From positions 38,370 through 89,863 of the forward strand of contig NZ_KI271332.1 in NCBI RefSeq assembly GCF_000469385.1: 51,494 nt of DNA. Reading direction: 5' to 3'. The stretch comes from Leptotrichia sp. oral taxon 879 str. F0557. GTDB lineage: Bacteria > Fusobacteriota > Fusobacteriia > Fusobacteriales > Leptotrichiaceae. The notes beneath the pieces are model-generated. The model saw nothing but the letters and a program-made list of their open reading frames with translations. It made no database searches and had not been told where the DNA came from. Both the position numbers and the translations under genes were made by a program. The first letter of the stretch is position 1. Every line of letters begins with the position of its first letter. Shown one piece after another: positions 23,806-32,523 of this stretch.

Positions 23806-25359
23806 ATGAATTTTATTGATAAATTGGTAACGGCATTTAATCCGGAAAAAGGACTTAAAAGGTTTCAAGCAAGAAGAAAATTAGAAATTCTTAATACTGG
23901 ATATTCAAATCACGGTGCTTCAACTACTAAAAAATCAATGCTAGGCTGGCAAAGTACTGGTGGCGGAGTGAAGAAGGACATTTATAAAAATCGTAAAAAA
24001 TTGATTGAGCGTTCAAGAGACTTATATATGGGAACTTCTGTGGCTACTGGGGCGTTGAAAACTATTAATACGAATGTTGTTGGGAGCGGATTAAAATTAA
24101 AGTCCGCTATTGATAACGAAACAATAGGGATTAGTGATGAAGAAGCCGAAGTAATAGAAAGTTTAATTGAAAAAGAATTTGAACTTTGGTCTAAAGACAA
24201 GATTGATAATCTAGGGACTATGAACTTTTATCAGATTCAGGAACTTGTGTTTTTGACAGTGCTGATGAATGGAGAATGTTTTATAAAATTAAATTATTTT
24301 GAAACTCCAAAAAATCCGTACAGTTTAAAACTCGAAATTTTAGAGCCTGACAGAATATATACTCCAAACAATATGATTTCAGATAAAAGTGTGGTTGAAG
24401 GTGTGAAAATAGATAAAAATGGAAGAATTGAAGGTTATTATGTTTCATCTGAACATCCATTAGACGCAACTGGGGGAGTAAGTGAGAAATTTATAAAAGT
24501 TTATGGAAGCGAAAATCAAAAAAATATAATACATCTACTTTTCACAGAAAGACCTGAACAGGTAAGGGGAATTCCAATATTATCTCCAGTTATTGAGAAT
24601 TTAAAGCAGCTTGGAAATTATACCGAAGCCGAACTAATGGCAGCAGTTATAAGCGGAATGTATGCAATTTTTATTGAAAGTGAAGCCGAAAATTCGAGCG
24701 GTGCTGATGTAGGTGAACTCGAAGCAGTCGAAAATGATTTGCTGGTAGATTCGGAAGATGAAACTACTATAGAACTTGCACCAGGAATGGTTGTAGGGCT
24801 TAATCCAGGAGAAAAAGCAAAAGCTACTAATCCAGGAAGACCTAATGCTCAATTTGATCCTTTTGTTACAAGTATTCTAAGACAAATAGGAAGTGCTTTG
24901 GAAGTTCCTTATGAACTTTTAATAAAGCATTTTACGGCAAGTTATTCAGCAAGTCGTGCAGCACTTCTGGAAGCGTGGAAAATGTTTAGGAAAAGGCGTG
25001 AATGGTTTGTAGAGAATTTTACCCAGCCTATTTATGAAGAATGGTTAAACGAAGCGTATTTGTTAGGTAGAGTTGAACTTAAAAATTATGGAACTGATTT
25101 TCTTATAGATAAAGCGTGGTGTGGCTCTCAATGGAACGGACCATCTCAAGGGCAAATAGATCCATTAAAAGAGGCTAATGCTGCTGTTATAAGAATTAAT
25201 AATGGATTATCGACTAGAACTAGAGAAACGGCAGAACTTAATGGAGGAGATTTTGAGCAGAATATAAGAATTTTGGCAAAGGAAAATAAATTATTAACAG
25301 AGAAAGGAGTGGTATTGAATGCCGAAACAACTCAAATTTTGGAACGTGATGAAGAATGA
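23806..25359 (+). CDS. Portal protein (lambda gpB family)
   Basis: A 517-aa portal. Typical segments: GWQSTGGGVKKDIYKNRKKL, then IERSRDLYMGTSVATGALKT (about 64-83), EILEPDRIYTPN, and SYSASRAALLEAWKMFRKRR (about 385-404). Forms the dodecameric DNA channel at one vertex. The 3' end overlaps the protease gene by 41 bases, as in lambda B/C. Confidence 0.95.
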   Translation: MNFIDKLVTAFNPEKGLKRFQARRKLEILNTGYSNHGASTTKKSMLGWQSTGGGVKKDIYKNRKKLIERSRDLYMGTSVATGALKTINTNVVGSGLKLKSAIDNETIGISDEEAEVIESLIEKEFELWSKDKIDNLGTMNFYQIQELVFLTVLMNGECFIKLNYFETPKNPYSLKLEILEPDRIYTPNNMISDKSVVEGVKIDKNGRIEGYYVSSEHPLDATGGVSEKFIKVYGSENQKNIIHLLFTERPEQVRGIPILSPVIENLKQLGNYTEAELMAAVISGMYAIFIESEAENSSGADVGELEAVENDLLVDSEDETTIELAPGMVVGLNPGEKAKATNPGRPNAQFDPFVTSILRQIGSALEVPYELLIKHFTASYSASRAALLEAWKMFRKRREWFVENFTQPIYEEWLNEAYLLGRVELKNYGTDFLIDKAWCGSQWNGPSQGQIDPLKEANAAVIRINNGLSTRTRETAELNGGDFEQNIRILAKENKLLTEKGVVLNAETTQILERDEE

Positions 25360-26464
25360 TGAGGAAAAATCAGCTGAACTGATACTTTATGGGAGCATTG
25401 GAAGTGATGAATATTGGGATGATATATCTGATAAGGCGTTTAAACAGGATATTGAAAATCTTGGGGATGTGGAAAATATAACTTTGCATATAAATAGTCC
25501 GGGAGGGAGTGTATTTAGTGCTGTAGCAATAGCGAATACTCTTAAAAATCATAAGGCTAAAATAACAGCAAATATAGATGGATTGGCAGCAAGTGCTGCA
25601 ACTATCATAACAAGTGCTTGTGATACTGTAAGAATGCCTAAAAATGCTTTATTTATGGTACATAATCCAATAACTTTCGCTTACGGAAATAATCAAGATA
25701 TGCAAAAAACACTTGAAATGTTAAATAAAGTTAAAAATAGCATTATTGAGACATATCTAAATAAAGCAAAGACTGACAAGGAAACGTTGTCGGAATTAAT
25801 GGATAACGAAACTTGGATGAGTGCAGAAGAAGCTAAGGAATATGGATTTGTTGATGAAATATTAGATGAAAGTGTGGAAAAAGAAGTTATTGAGAATAAA
25901 TTGATTATAAACAATATGGCTTTTGATATTTCAAGATTTAAAAATTTTAAAGAAAAGAAAAATCAAGATCCAAGAATTATAAATATTTCTGTAAATAGTA
26001 CAGGAAGTCCTGAAGAAATAGCTGATAAATTTAGAGATATATTAAATTTGACAGAAAATCAGAAAAATGAAGGAGGGAATATGACGTTAGAAGAGTTAAA
26101 AAACAAATTTCCAGAACTTTACAATCAAATCTTCAATGAAGGTAAGGAAGCTGGAATAACCAAAGAAAGGGAAAGAATGAGAGAAATTGATAACTTGGAT
26201 GTATCAAATTATTCTGAACTTATTGAAAATGCTAAATATAATGAGCCAGTAGAAGCTAGTGTGTTGGCAGTAAATATTTTGAATAAACAGAAGGAAGAAA
26301 GAATTCAGAAATTACAAAATATTAAGAATGATAGTCAAAATAATTTTACACCGCCAGTTCCAAATAATGGTACAGCGGAAAATAATGAAGAGAAAAAATT
26401 TATGGGAGTAAATATTTCAAACATTTTTTCTAAAATGAATAAAAAAACAGAGGAGGGCAAATAA
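25319..26464 (+). CDS. ClpP-like (S49/S14) prohead protease fused to scaffold
   Basis: A 381-aa protein. The protease domain covers about 15-200: HINSPGGSVFSAVA, nucleophile S92 (GLAASAATI), H115 (MVHNP), and WMSAEEAKEYGFVDEI. The C-terminal 127 residues are a charged scaffold (EELKNKFPELYNQIFNEG...) that also has its own start at 26081. It matures the prohead, as lambda gpC does. Confidence 0.93.
   Translation: MPKQLKFWNVMKNDEEKSAELILYGSIGSDEYWDDISDKAFKQDIENLGDVENITLHINSPGGSVFSAVAIANTLKNHKAKITANIDGLAASAATIITSACDTVRMPKNALFMVHNPITFAYGNNQDMQKTLEMLNKVKNSIIETYLNKAKTDKETLSELMDNETWMSAEEAKEYGFVDEILDESVEKEVIENKLIINNMAFDISRFKNFKEKKNQDPRIINISVNSTGSPEEIADKFRDILNLTENQKNEGGNMTLEELKNKFPELYNQIFNEGKEAGITKERERMREIDNLDVSNYSELIENAKYNEPVEASVLAVNILNKQKEERIQKLQNIKNDSQNNFTPPVPNNGTAENNEEKKFMGVNISNIFSKMNKKTEEGK
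26081..26464 (+). CDS. Nested scaffold protein (Nu3-like), internal start in the protease gene
   Basis: In-frame ATG at 26081 with perfect AGGAGG (26071-26076) four bases upstream of a short spacer, in the middle of the protease gene. The 127-aa product starts MTLEELKNKFPELYNQIFNE. It is the arrangement known for lambda C/Nu3: the same frame makes a free scaffold in excess. Confidence 0.8.
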   Translation: MTLEELKNKFPELYNQIFNEGKEAGITKERERMREIDNLDVSNYSELIENAKYNEPVEASVLAVNILNKQKEERIQKLQNIKNDSQNNFTPPVPNNGTAENNEEKKFMGVNISNIFSKMNKKTEEGK

Positions 26465-26799
26465 TGGATTTTGTAACAAAAGGCAATGAATATACCAGTG
26501 AACAGTTTTTAAGTGGTACAGGGCATAAATATATGGAATTTGAAGTGCCACAAGGTAAGAATGTAAAAAGAGGAGACGCTGTAAATGGAGGTGCTGAACT
26601 TTCAGATGGGACGGATTTGTTTGGAATAGTTATGGAGGATGCGGATGGAACAACCGCAAAAACTAAAACAACTGTAGCTATTTCAGGAGAATTTATATTT
26701 GAAGGGCTGAAAGTGAAAGCAGGAACACAGAAAGTGAGCTTTACAAAGGCAGCTAGAGATAAAGGTATTGTAATAAAAGGATTAGGAGGTAAGGAATAA
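26464..26799 (+). CDS. Head decoration protein (gpD-like)
   Basis: A 111-aa beta-rich protein just before the capsid gene. Features: KNVKRGDAVNGGAELSDGTD, LFGIVMEDADGT and VAISGEFIFEGL, typical of decoration or DUF2190-type proteins. Would trimerise on and stabilise the expanded capsid. Start overlaps the protease stop (TAATG). Confidence 0.8.
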   Translation: MDFVTKGNEYTSEQFLSGTGHKYMEFEVPQGKNVKRGDAVNGGAELSDGTDLFGIVMEDADGTTAKTKTTVAISGEFIFEGLKVKAGTQKVSFTKAARDKGIVIKGLGGKE

Positions 26800-27812
26800 T
26801 GCCAGCAGTAATAGAATTTATTGGGTTGTATGACCAGAATGTAATTAGACCAAAATCATTTATAAAAGACAGTTATTTTAAAAATAGGAAAACATCAGAA
26901 AATCAAAAAATGGAAATAGAATTTAGAAAAGGAAGACAACTTGTAGCACCTTTTGTATCTGAATTTATTCCAGGAACAGAAATGGTAAAAAACACTTATG
27001 AAAGTAAATTTTTTCAAGCTCCAAAAGTAGCGCCAAAAAGAACTTTTTCAGCTTTTGAGTTATTTTTTAATAAAACAGCAGGGGAAACTATATATGGTGG
27101 AAAAAGTCCTGAAGAAAGAAAAGCGGACTTGCTTGCTGAATCGTTTGCAGAATTTGAGGAACAAATTACAAGACGTGAAGAAATTATGTGTACTGAAGCT
27201 TTATTTAATGGAAAAGTAATCGTGGAAGGCGAAGGAATAAAAGGAGAAATTAAATTTGGAACAGTTGAAGAAATTACTCCTGCTACTTTATGGACACAGC
27301 CTAATGCTGATATAATCGGAGATTTACAGGCGGCTATAACAAAAATTGGAGAAACTACAGGATTAAGACCTGAAATGATTTTAATGGATCCTGTGGCTGC
27401 AAAATTATTTGTAGAAAATGAAAAAATTCAGAAATTACTGGATATTAAAAATTATCATGCGGGAGAAATCAATCCTAGAGAAGTTGCAGGTGGAGCAATC
27501 TATATTGGAACTCTAGCACCATTTGGATTGCCTATTTATTCTTACCAGTCGCAACATTCTGTGTTAAATGCTGATGGTAAAACTTATACAACAAAAAATA
27601 TTATTCCAGAAGGTAAAGTGTTATTAGCACCAAGCAATAATACAATTATTTATGGACCGGCGGCAGATGTGAAACAAGGAATAATTGTGGCAGAACGTTC
27701 AGTATTTACTGATGAAGATTCAAAATCAAATACAGTGGAAATCAGAACAGAATCAAGACCGCTTCCAGTAGTTTATGACATAGAAGCTATAAAAATATTG
27801 AAAGTTAAATAG
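26799..27812 (+). CDS. Major capsid protein (lambda gpE family)
   Basis: A 337-aa protein of HK97 fold as in the gpE family. Signature: FKNRKTSENQKMEIEFRKGR, VAPFVSEFIPG, and NADIIGDLQAAITKIGETTG, then LRPEMILMDPVAAKLF. The C-terminus has NTVEIRTESRPLPVVYDIEA. Length is close to gpE (341 aa). Main shell component. Confidence 0.95.
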   Translation: MPAVIEFIGLYDQNVIRPKSFIKDSYFKNRKTSENQKMEIEFRKGRQLVAPFVSEFIPGTEMVKNTYESKFFQAPKVAPKRTFSAFELFFNKTAGETIYGGKSPEERKADLLAESFAEFEEQITRREEIMCTEALFNGKVIVEGEGIKGEIKFGTVEEITPATLWTQPNADIIGDLQAAITKIGETTGLRPEMILMDPVAAKLFVENEKIQKLLDIKNYHAGEINPREVAGGAIYIGTLAPFGLPIYSYQSQHSVLNADGKTYTTKNIIPEGKVLLAPSNNTIIYGPAADVKQGIIVAERSVFTDEDSKSNTVEIRTESRPLPVVYDIEAIKILKVK

Positions 27813-27821
27813 GAGGTTATG

Positions 27822-28049
27822 ATGAAGTATAAAACATTAAAGCCTTTGATTTATAGCGGAGTTAGTTATGAAGCAGGGGCAGAAGTAGATATTTTGGAAA
27901 AATCAGTTGTAAAAAGTTGTCTTGAAAGAGAATTGATTGAAGAAATAAAAGATACTACTGAAAAAGTGGTATCCGAAAATTTAATTGAAGAAAATAATCA
28001 AGATGTTGAAAAAACTGATAAAGAAAACAAAAAGAATAAAAATAAATAG
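27822..28049 (+). CDS. Small head protein in the FI position
   Basis: A 75-aa protein: a short beta part (TLKPLIYSGVSYEAGAEVDI) and a Glu/Lys/Asn-rich disordered tail. ATG at 27819 or 27822; the second is better spaced from AGGAGG. Position matches lambda FI, but no sequence match is claimed. Confidence 0.65.
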   Translation: MKYKTLKPLIYSGVSYEAGAEVDILEKSVVKSCLERELIEEIKDTTEKVVSENLIEENNQDVEKTDKENKKNKNK

Positions 28050-28059
28050 GTGATAATCT

Positions 28060-28389
28060 ATGAATTTTAAAGAAATGGTTGCTAATGATATTGGAAATAT
28101 ATTTTTGAATATTGATGAATTTGGTACAACGCATACTTTTAATGGACGTGAAATTAAATGTGTGATTGATGAGGAAAAATTTCAGAATAAACAGAAAAAT
28201 GGACTCATTACACAGGAAGAAGGAACTTTTCAGGAAGGATTTACAGTTTTTGTTGGAGAAAAGGATTTAAAAATTAAGCCGCATCCAGGGGAAATGATGA
28301 CATTGGATGGAGAAACTTATGAAGTTATGCTAAGTAAATTTGATATGGGGATGCATGAGATAGATTTGGCGAAATATGAGGAGGTCTAA
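28060..28389 (+). CDS. Head-tail attachment protein (FII-like)
   Basis: A 109-aa protein: FGTTHTFNGREIKCVIDEEK, GTFQEGFTVFVGEKDLKIKP, and HPGEMMTLDGETYEV, the pattern of the lambda FII family. It would form the ring at the neck to which the tail binds. Ends directly before the Z-like gene. Confidence 0.8.
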   Translation: MNFKEMVANDIGNIFLNIDEFGTTHTFNGREIKCVIDEEKFQNKQKNGLITQEEGTFQEGFTVFVGEKDLKIKPHPGEMMTLDGETYEVMLSKFDMGMHEIDLAKYEEV

Positions 28390-28932
28390 ATGTTTGATGT
28401 AAAATTAGATCCACATCAACTGGAAAAAGTAGAAAGTGCATTGAGTCAATTTCCTGATAAATTTCCAAAAGCTGTAGCATTTGCAGTAAATCGTTCTCTT
28501 GCAATGACGAAAACGGAGCAAATGAGAAGAACTACTGCAATGTATACTGTTGCAAGAGGAAAATTGGCAGAATCAATAAACGTATTTAATGCCAATCCAG
28601 GAAACTTGGTTGGAAAAATAAATTCAAAAGGGGGGATGATTGGGCTAGATCATTTCAAATTAAATCCAAAAACAAGAAGAAAAACAATGGTTTCGGCAGT
28701 AGTCAAAAAAGGAGAAGGTGGAGATTTACCAAACGCCTTTATCGCTTATTTTGACGGAAGATTAGGGGCATTTACAAGAGAAACAGGAAAATCTTTGCCA
28801 ATAAAACGTAGAATGGGACCATCTGCTCCTCAAATGCTTGGAGAACTAAGTATCCTTGATTATTTACAGGGATTTATGGAAGAGAAATTTAATATAAGAA
28901 TAGATCACGAACTTGGAAGGATATTGGAATAA
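28390..28932 (+). CDS. Minor tail/neck protein Z-like
   Basis: A 180-aa protein starting MFDVKLDPHQLEKVESALSQ, with FPKAVAFAVNRSLAMTKTEQ, the mark of the lambda Z family, and RRKTMVSAVVKKGE. Acts in neck or tail completion. Its stop overlaps the next start. Confidence 0.85.
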   Translation: MFDVKLDPHQLEKVESALSQFPDKFPKAVAFAVNRSLAMTKTEQMRRTTAMYTVARGKLAESINVFNANPGNLVGKINSKGGMIGLDHFKLNPKTRRKTMVSAVVKKGEGGDLPNAFIAYFDGRLGAFTRETGKSLPIKRRMGPSAPQMLGELSILDYLQGFMEEKFNIRIDHELGRILE

Positions 28933-29405
28933 TGATTCATACAGAAAAGAAGATTTATGAGTTTCTTAAAAAAATAATGAAAGAAAAAGGATTTAATGTT
29001 TATAGAGGTTTCTTACCTTCAAACAGTTTTGAAGATAGAGAAAACGGAAAAAAGACAAACGATTATTTTCCATTTGTTATTTTAAGAGCATTAGAGTTTA
29101 GACAGGATAGAGCTGGAGTTGGATATTATAACGCTTTTTCTGATTTTGAAATTTGGGTTGGGACGAAAGAGGAAAAAGAAGAGGATTATCTGAAAAATTT
29201 AGAAATGGCTAGATATATAGCCGGAAAACTTCTTGAAGAAACAACAAGAGTTAAAAATAATATTGGGAATGCGGAGTTTGTATTGGAACAGAATAAAGAA
29301 ATCAAGGTTGCTTTTTATAGTGATCAGGCTAATCCATATTTTTATTCTAGGCTAAAATTTACAGCTTATGCAGAACCTATTGTGTCAGAATATACAAATT
29401 TATAG
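28932..29405 (+). CDS. Tail terminator/completion protein candidate (U position)
   Basis: A 157-aa protein: helix, then DYFPFVILRALEFRQDRAGV, and FEIWVGTKEEKEEDYLKNLE. Alpha/beta order and place after Z suggest the tail-terminator ring protein. Direct family match is not claimed. Confidence 0.65.
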   Translation: MIHTEKKIYEFLKKIMKEKGFNVYRGFLPSNSFEDRENGKKTNDYFPFVILRALEFRQDRAGVGYYNAFSDFEIWVGTKEEKEEDYLKNLEMARYIAGKLLEETTRVKNNIGNAEFVLEQNKEIKVAFYSDQANPYFYSRLKFTAYAEPIVSEYTNL

Positions 29406-29414
29406 GAGGAAAAA

Positions 29415-29657
29415 ATGGAAATAGAAACAAGATATGTTTATATAGGCAAGAATATTGATTTACCTGATGTAAGACTCAACAAAAGCGGGATATATTTTGG
29501 AGAAAAGGTAGAAGAAATAAGAAAAAAATATCCTTTGCTTGAAAAATTGCTTATTAAAGCAGATGATTTACCTTTTGCAGAAAAGAATGAAATATTGCTT
29601 GAACAACTAACAGATGAACTTTTAGAAAGCGTGAAAGGAGAAAATGATGGCGTATAA
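29415..29657 (+). CDS. Hypothetical structural-region protein
   Basis: An 80-aa acidic protein: strands (METRYVYIGKNIDL-like start), then helices (VEEIRKKYPLLEKLLIKADD). Stop lies inside the next gene. Located between neck and sheath genes. Unknown. Confidence 0.7.
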   Translation: MEIETRYVYIGKNIDLPDVRLNKSGIYFGEKVEEIRKKYPLLEKLLIKADDLPFAEKNEILLEQLTDELLESVKGENDGV

Positions 29658-31095
29658 ACACGGAACGTATCAGACAGAAGCAGCAAGCGATATAAATTTG
29701 CCTGTTACGCTCGATTATGGGCATTTTATTGTAGGAATGGCACCAATTCATAAGGTTAAAAAAGGAAAAAGGAAAACTAATGAAATTGTGAGAATTGGAA
29801 CGTTAAGAGAAGCTATTGAATACTTTGGAGATACTTATGATTTAGACTTCAGTATTTCTCAGGCAGTAAAAGTATTTTTTGAGCTTTATGCAGTAGCACC
29901 TTTATTTGTTGTAAATATTTTAGACTTGGATAAACATAAGTCTGATAACAAAAAAACAGCACAAGGACTGGAAATAAAAAATGGAAAAGTTCTTGTTAAA
30001 AATCACAAAATAATAACAGATACCCTTGTTGTAAAAGACAATTCAACAAGTTCTGAAATATCGGATGCAAGATATTTATGGACGGATGAGGGACTGGAAA
30101 TTTATGCAACAGCACCAAATAATAATAAAATTGACATCGAATATTACGAAGTGGATTTAACAAAAGTAAAAAAAGAGGAAGCAATTGGTGGATATAACAT
30201 TAACACAATGCAGAGAACTGGACTTGATTTAGTTGATGAAGTGTATTTGAAATTTTCAGAACTTCCAGCATTTATTGATGTTCCAGATTTTTCAAATGAT
30301 AGTGCAGTAGCAGCTGTAATGGCGACAAAAGCTAAAAATATAAATTCAGGAATGTTTGAGGCGCTAGCCTTGATAAATGCACCTGCGGACAAAAGATATG
30401 ATGAAATTGTATCTTGGAAAGACAGTGAAAATATATTGTCAGAAGATCAGGTAATTTTATACGGTTACCCAAAACTTTCAGGAAACGTGTATTTTCACTC
30501 TATCCACTATGGAGCGTTGTCGTTAAAAGTAGATTCAGAAAATGACAACATTCCATCGCAAGCACCTTCAAATCACGCTTATAAAATAGATGCCTTAGCA
30601 TATAAAAATTCAAATGGAAATTTTGAAGAAATAATGCTGGATAAGGAACAACAAGCAAACTTTTTAAATAAAAATGGAGCTGTAACGGCAATAAACTTTA
30701 AAGGTTGGCGTTGCTGGGGAACTGAAACAGCCAAGAATCCTCTAGCAACAGATCCGAAAGACAAGTTTGGCTATACTCGTAGAATGTTCAAGTATATAGG
30801 AAATGAATTAGTAATTAGTTATTTCAATAGCATAGATAAGAGATTTACACTTAAATTAGCTGAAACTATTACAAAATCTATGAACATAAGGTTAAATGGA
30901 CTTGTTGCAGCTAATCATTTCCTTGCTGCAGAGGCTGTATTATCAGAAGAAGATAATAATTTAACAAATGTAATAAATGGAGATGTTACTTGGATTATAA
31001 AACTTGGAATTGCTCCAGGATTAAAATCCATGACATTTAAGAAAAAATACGATGTGGATGCTTTACAGGCATTTGCAAATAATTTAGGAAGTTAG
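29644..31095 (+). CDS. Tail sheath protein
   Basis: A 483-aa contractile sheath subunit. N-terminal MAYKHGTYQTEAASDINLPV and ...GHFIVGMAPIHKVKK, central DARYLWTDEGLEIYA, and C-terminal GWRCWGTETAKNPLATDPKD with FGYTRRMFKYIGNELV, which are usual for the P2 FI/Mu sheath family. Start ATG at 29644 or 29647. Shows a myovirus-type tail. Confidence 0.93.
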   Translation: MMAYKHGTYQTEAASDINLPVTLDYGHFIVGMAPIHKVKKGKRKTNEIVRIGTLREAIEYFGDTYDLDFSISQAVKVFFELYAVAPLFVVNILDLDKHKSDNKKTAQGLEIKNGKVLVKNHKIITDTLVVKDNSTSSEISDARYLWTDEGLEIYATAPNNNKIDIEYYEVDLTKVKKEEAIGGYNINTMQRTGLDLVDEVYLKFSELPAFIDVPDFSNDSAVAAVMATKAKNINSGMFEALALINAPADKRYDEIVSWKDSENILSEDQVILYGYPKLSGNVYFHSIHYGALSLKVDSENDNIPSQAPSNHAYKIDALAYKNSNGNFEEIMLDKEQQANFLNKNGAVTAINFKGWRCWGTETAKNPLATDPKDKFGYTRRMFKYIGNELVISYFNSIDKRFTLKLAETITKSMNIRLNGLVAANHFLAAEAVLSEEDNNLTNVINGDVTWIIKLGIAPGLKSMTFKKKYDVDALQAFANNLGS

Positions 31096-31106
31096 GAGGT
31101 TAGAAA

Positions 31107-31634
31107 ATGGGAAAAGCAAATATGCCGATAGCGTTAAATGATCTTGAAATATTTATTAATGGCGAAAATAAATTAGCAGGAATAGGTTCAGTGCAGCTGC
31201 CTAATTTAGAAACCACAACCGTAACTATCAATCAAATAGGAATGGTTTCTGAATATGAAGCACCCTTAACAGGGCATTATAAAAAATTGGAATCAAAAAT
31301 AAAAATGGAATGTATAGATGAAACGCTTTTAAATTTTAATAATGAGGGAGAATTATTTATTGAATGTAAGGGTGTTATCCAAAAAATGAATAAAATAACA
31401 CACGCAGCAACTTATGTAGGTCTAGATATAACTTTTAAAGGAATGCTTAAAAAATTTGATGGACCAGATTTAAAACCAGGAAACAAACTTGAAGCATCGC
31501 TTGATTTATCATTAAGTTATTATAAAGTAGTGATAGATGGTAAAGAAATAGCATTTCTTGATGTATTTAACAGAATCAGTAATATAAACGGAGAAACAAA
31601 CGGAAAAATCAGAAGAATGTTAGGATTATCATAA
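31107..31634 (+). CDS. Tail tube protein (P2 FII family)
   Basis: A 175-aa protein: MPIALNDLEIFINGENKLAG, VQLPNLETTTVTI and KYYKVVIDGKEIAFLDVFN-like LSYYKVVIDGKEIAFLDVFN, typical of the P2 tube family. Stacks as hexamers inside the sheath. Confidence 0.93.
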   Translation: MGKANMPIALNDLEIFINGENKLAGIGSVQLPNLETTTVTINQIGMVSEYEAPLTGHYKKLESKIKMECIDETLLNFNNEGELFIECKGVIQKMNKITHAATYVGLDITFKGMLKKFDGPDLKPGNKLEASLDLSLSYYKVVIDGKEIAFLDVFNRISNINGETNGKIRRMLGLS

Positions 31635-31653
31635 AAATTTAGGAGGATATAAA

Positions 31654-32022
31654 ATGGCAGAAGTAATTAAATTAAGAAGAGAATATAAATTTGGAGCAAA
31701 AAACATTAAGGAGATTGTATTAGATTTAGAAGAGTTGTCAGGGCAAGATTTAGTTTTTGCAGAGAAAGAATATAAGGCAAGGAATAAAGGGGCAACAGTA
31801 AAGGAGCTTGAAGATGGCTGGGCTTTAACAGTTGCGTCGAAAGCTAGCGGAATTAAATATGGCGACTTGCTTGGGCTTAAAGGGACTGATTATATAAAAG
31901 TTTTGAATAAAACTAAGGGTTTTTTGAACGCAGGCTTGGGTTCAGCAGACGATACAGAGAATTTCGTGATAGAGGAAACGGAAGCACAAGAGGAAGAAAT
32001 GAAGAAAGAAGACCAGAAATAA
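31654..32022 (+). CDS. Tail assembly chaperone, frame-0 product (E-like)
   Basis: A 122-aa protein (KLRREYKFGAKNIKEIVLDL, EELSGQDLVFAEKEYKARNK) like the P2 gpE/TAC family. The gene contains the slippery heptamer T_TTT_TTG at 31920-31926. It binds the tape-measure protein while the tube assembles. Confidence 0.85.
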   Translation: MAEVIKLRREYKFGAKNIKEIVLDLEELSGQDLVFAEKEYKARNKGATVKELEDGWALTVASKASGIKYGDLLGLKGTDYIKVLNKTKGFLNAGLGSADDTENFVIEETEAQEEEMKKEDQK

Positions 32023-32210
32023 TACAACTGCTTGATATAGTAACTGATATTCTTGAAGCATTGAATTTTTCAAATGAATATAAAAGCAGTTTAAATATGA
32101 GCTATGAGACACTAATGTCTTGTAGCCTGTATGAACTGGAATATTGGCAGACAAGAGCAGAGGAATTGATGCAGGAAGCAGAAATGAGGTACGAGGAAAG
32201 CAAGGAATAA
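31654..32210 (+). CDS. Tail assembly chaperone, -1 frameshift product (E+E'-like)
   Basis: Reading shifts at T_TTT_TTG (31920-31926) into the -1 frame, which stays open from there to TAA at 32208-32210 and has no plausible start codon of its own before residue 50. Predicted product 185 aa. The unique part ends ETLMSCSLYELEYWQTRAEE, a helix-rich segment like E'/GT proteins. Same heptamer as in phage P2 gene E. Confidence 0.85.
31920..31926 (+). promoter_or_regulatory. Programmed -1 ribosomal frameshift site
   Basis: T_TTT_TTG in frame with the E-like gene (start 31654, codon boundary at 31921). Identical to the heptamer used in P2 E/E+E'. Confidence 0.85.
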
Positions 32211-32232
32211 AAAATGGAGGCTATTTGCCTCC
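32208..32232 (-). terminator. Terminator of the leftward membrane-protein gene
   Basis: Read leftward: GGAGGC, loop AAATA, GCCTCC, then A and T6. The stem includes the gene's stop codon. Confidence 0.85.
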
Positions 32233-32442
32233 AAAAATATAAACTGCTGATATTATAACAGTAATTATCATTGCTATTATGATGAAAATACCAAATGTTC
32301 CTAGAGAAAGACACAAAAGTATCATAAAAAATAGGGATATTCCCCAAAATAAGATTGGAAAAATATTTAAAAATAATGCAGGAAGAGTTCCCAAAAATGC
32401 AAAAATTATATAAAGAATATTATCTTTTTTATTATTTTTCAT
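32221..32442 (-). CDS. Leftward small membrane protein, moron in the tail operon
   Basis: A 73-aa protein starting MKNNKKDNILYIIFAFLGTL, with three hydrophobic stretches (about 9-25, 27-43, 48-68). AGGTGA before the ATG. It has its own promoter and terminator and is inserted, opposite in direction, between the tail chaperone and tape-measure genes. Probably expressed from the prophage. Function unknown, possibly exclusion or envelope alteration. Confidence 0.78.
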   Translation of the reverse strand: MKNNKKDNILYIIFAFLGTLPALFLNIFPILFWGISLFFMILLCLSLGTFGIFIIIAMIITVIISAVYIFGGK

Positions 32443-32473
32443 AAAATCACCTAATTTTAAATTTATTTTCATT

Positions 32474-32501
32474 AGGATTATACATTGAAAACTGTAAAAA
32501 A
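32474..32501 (-). promoter_or_regulatory. Promoter of the leftward membrane-protein gene
   Basis: On the minus strand TTGCTT, 16 bp, then TATAAT (about 32477-32482), about 35 bp before the start codon. Runs against the late operon. Box positions are approximate. Confidence 0.55.
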
Positions 32502-32523
32502 GCAACAGGAAAGGAGGAATTTT

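Noticed and set aside
31926-32210. Separate gene for the E' region
   Set aside because: First in-frame ATG comes only after about 55 codons and lacks a ribosome site; frameshift from T_TTT_TTG explains the open frame.
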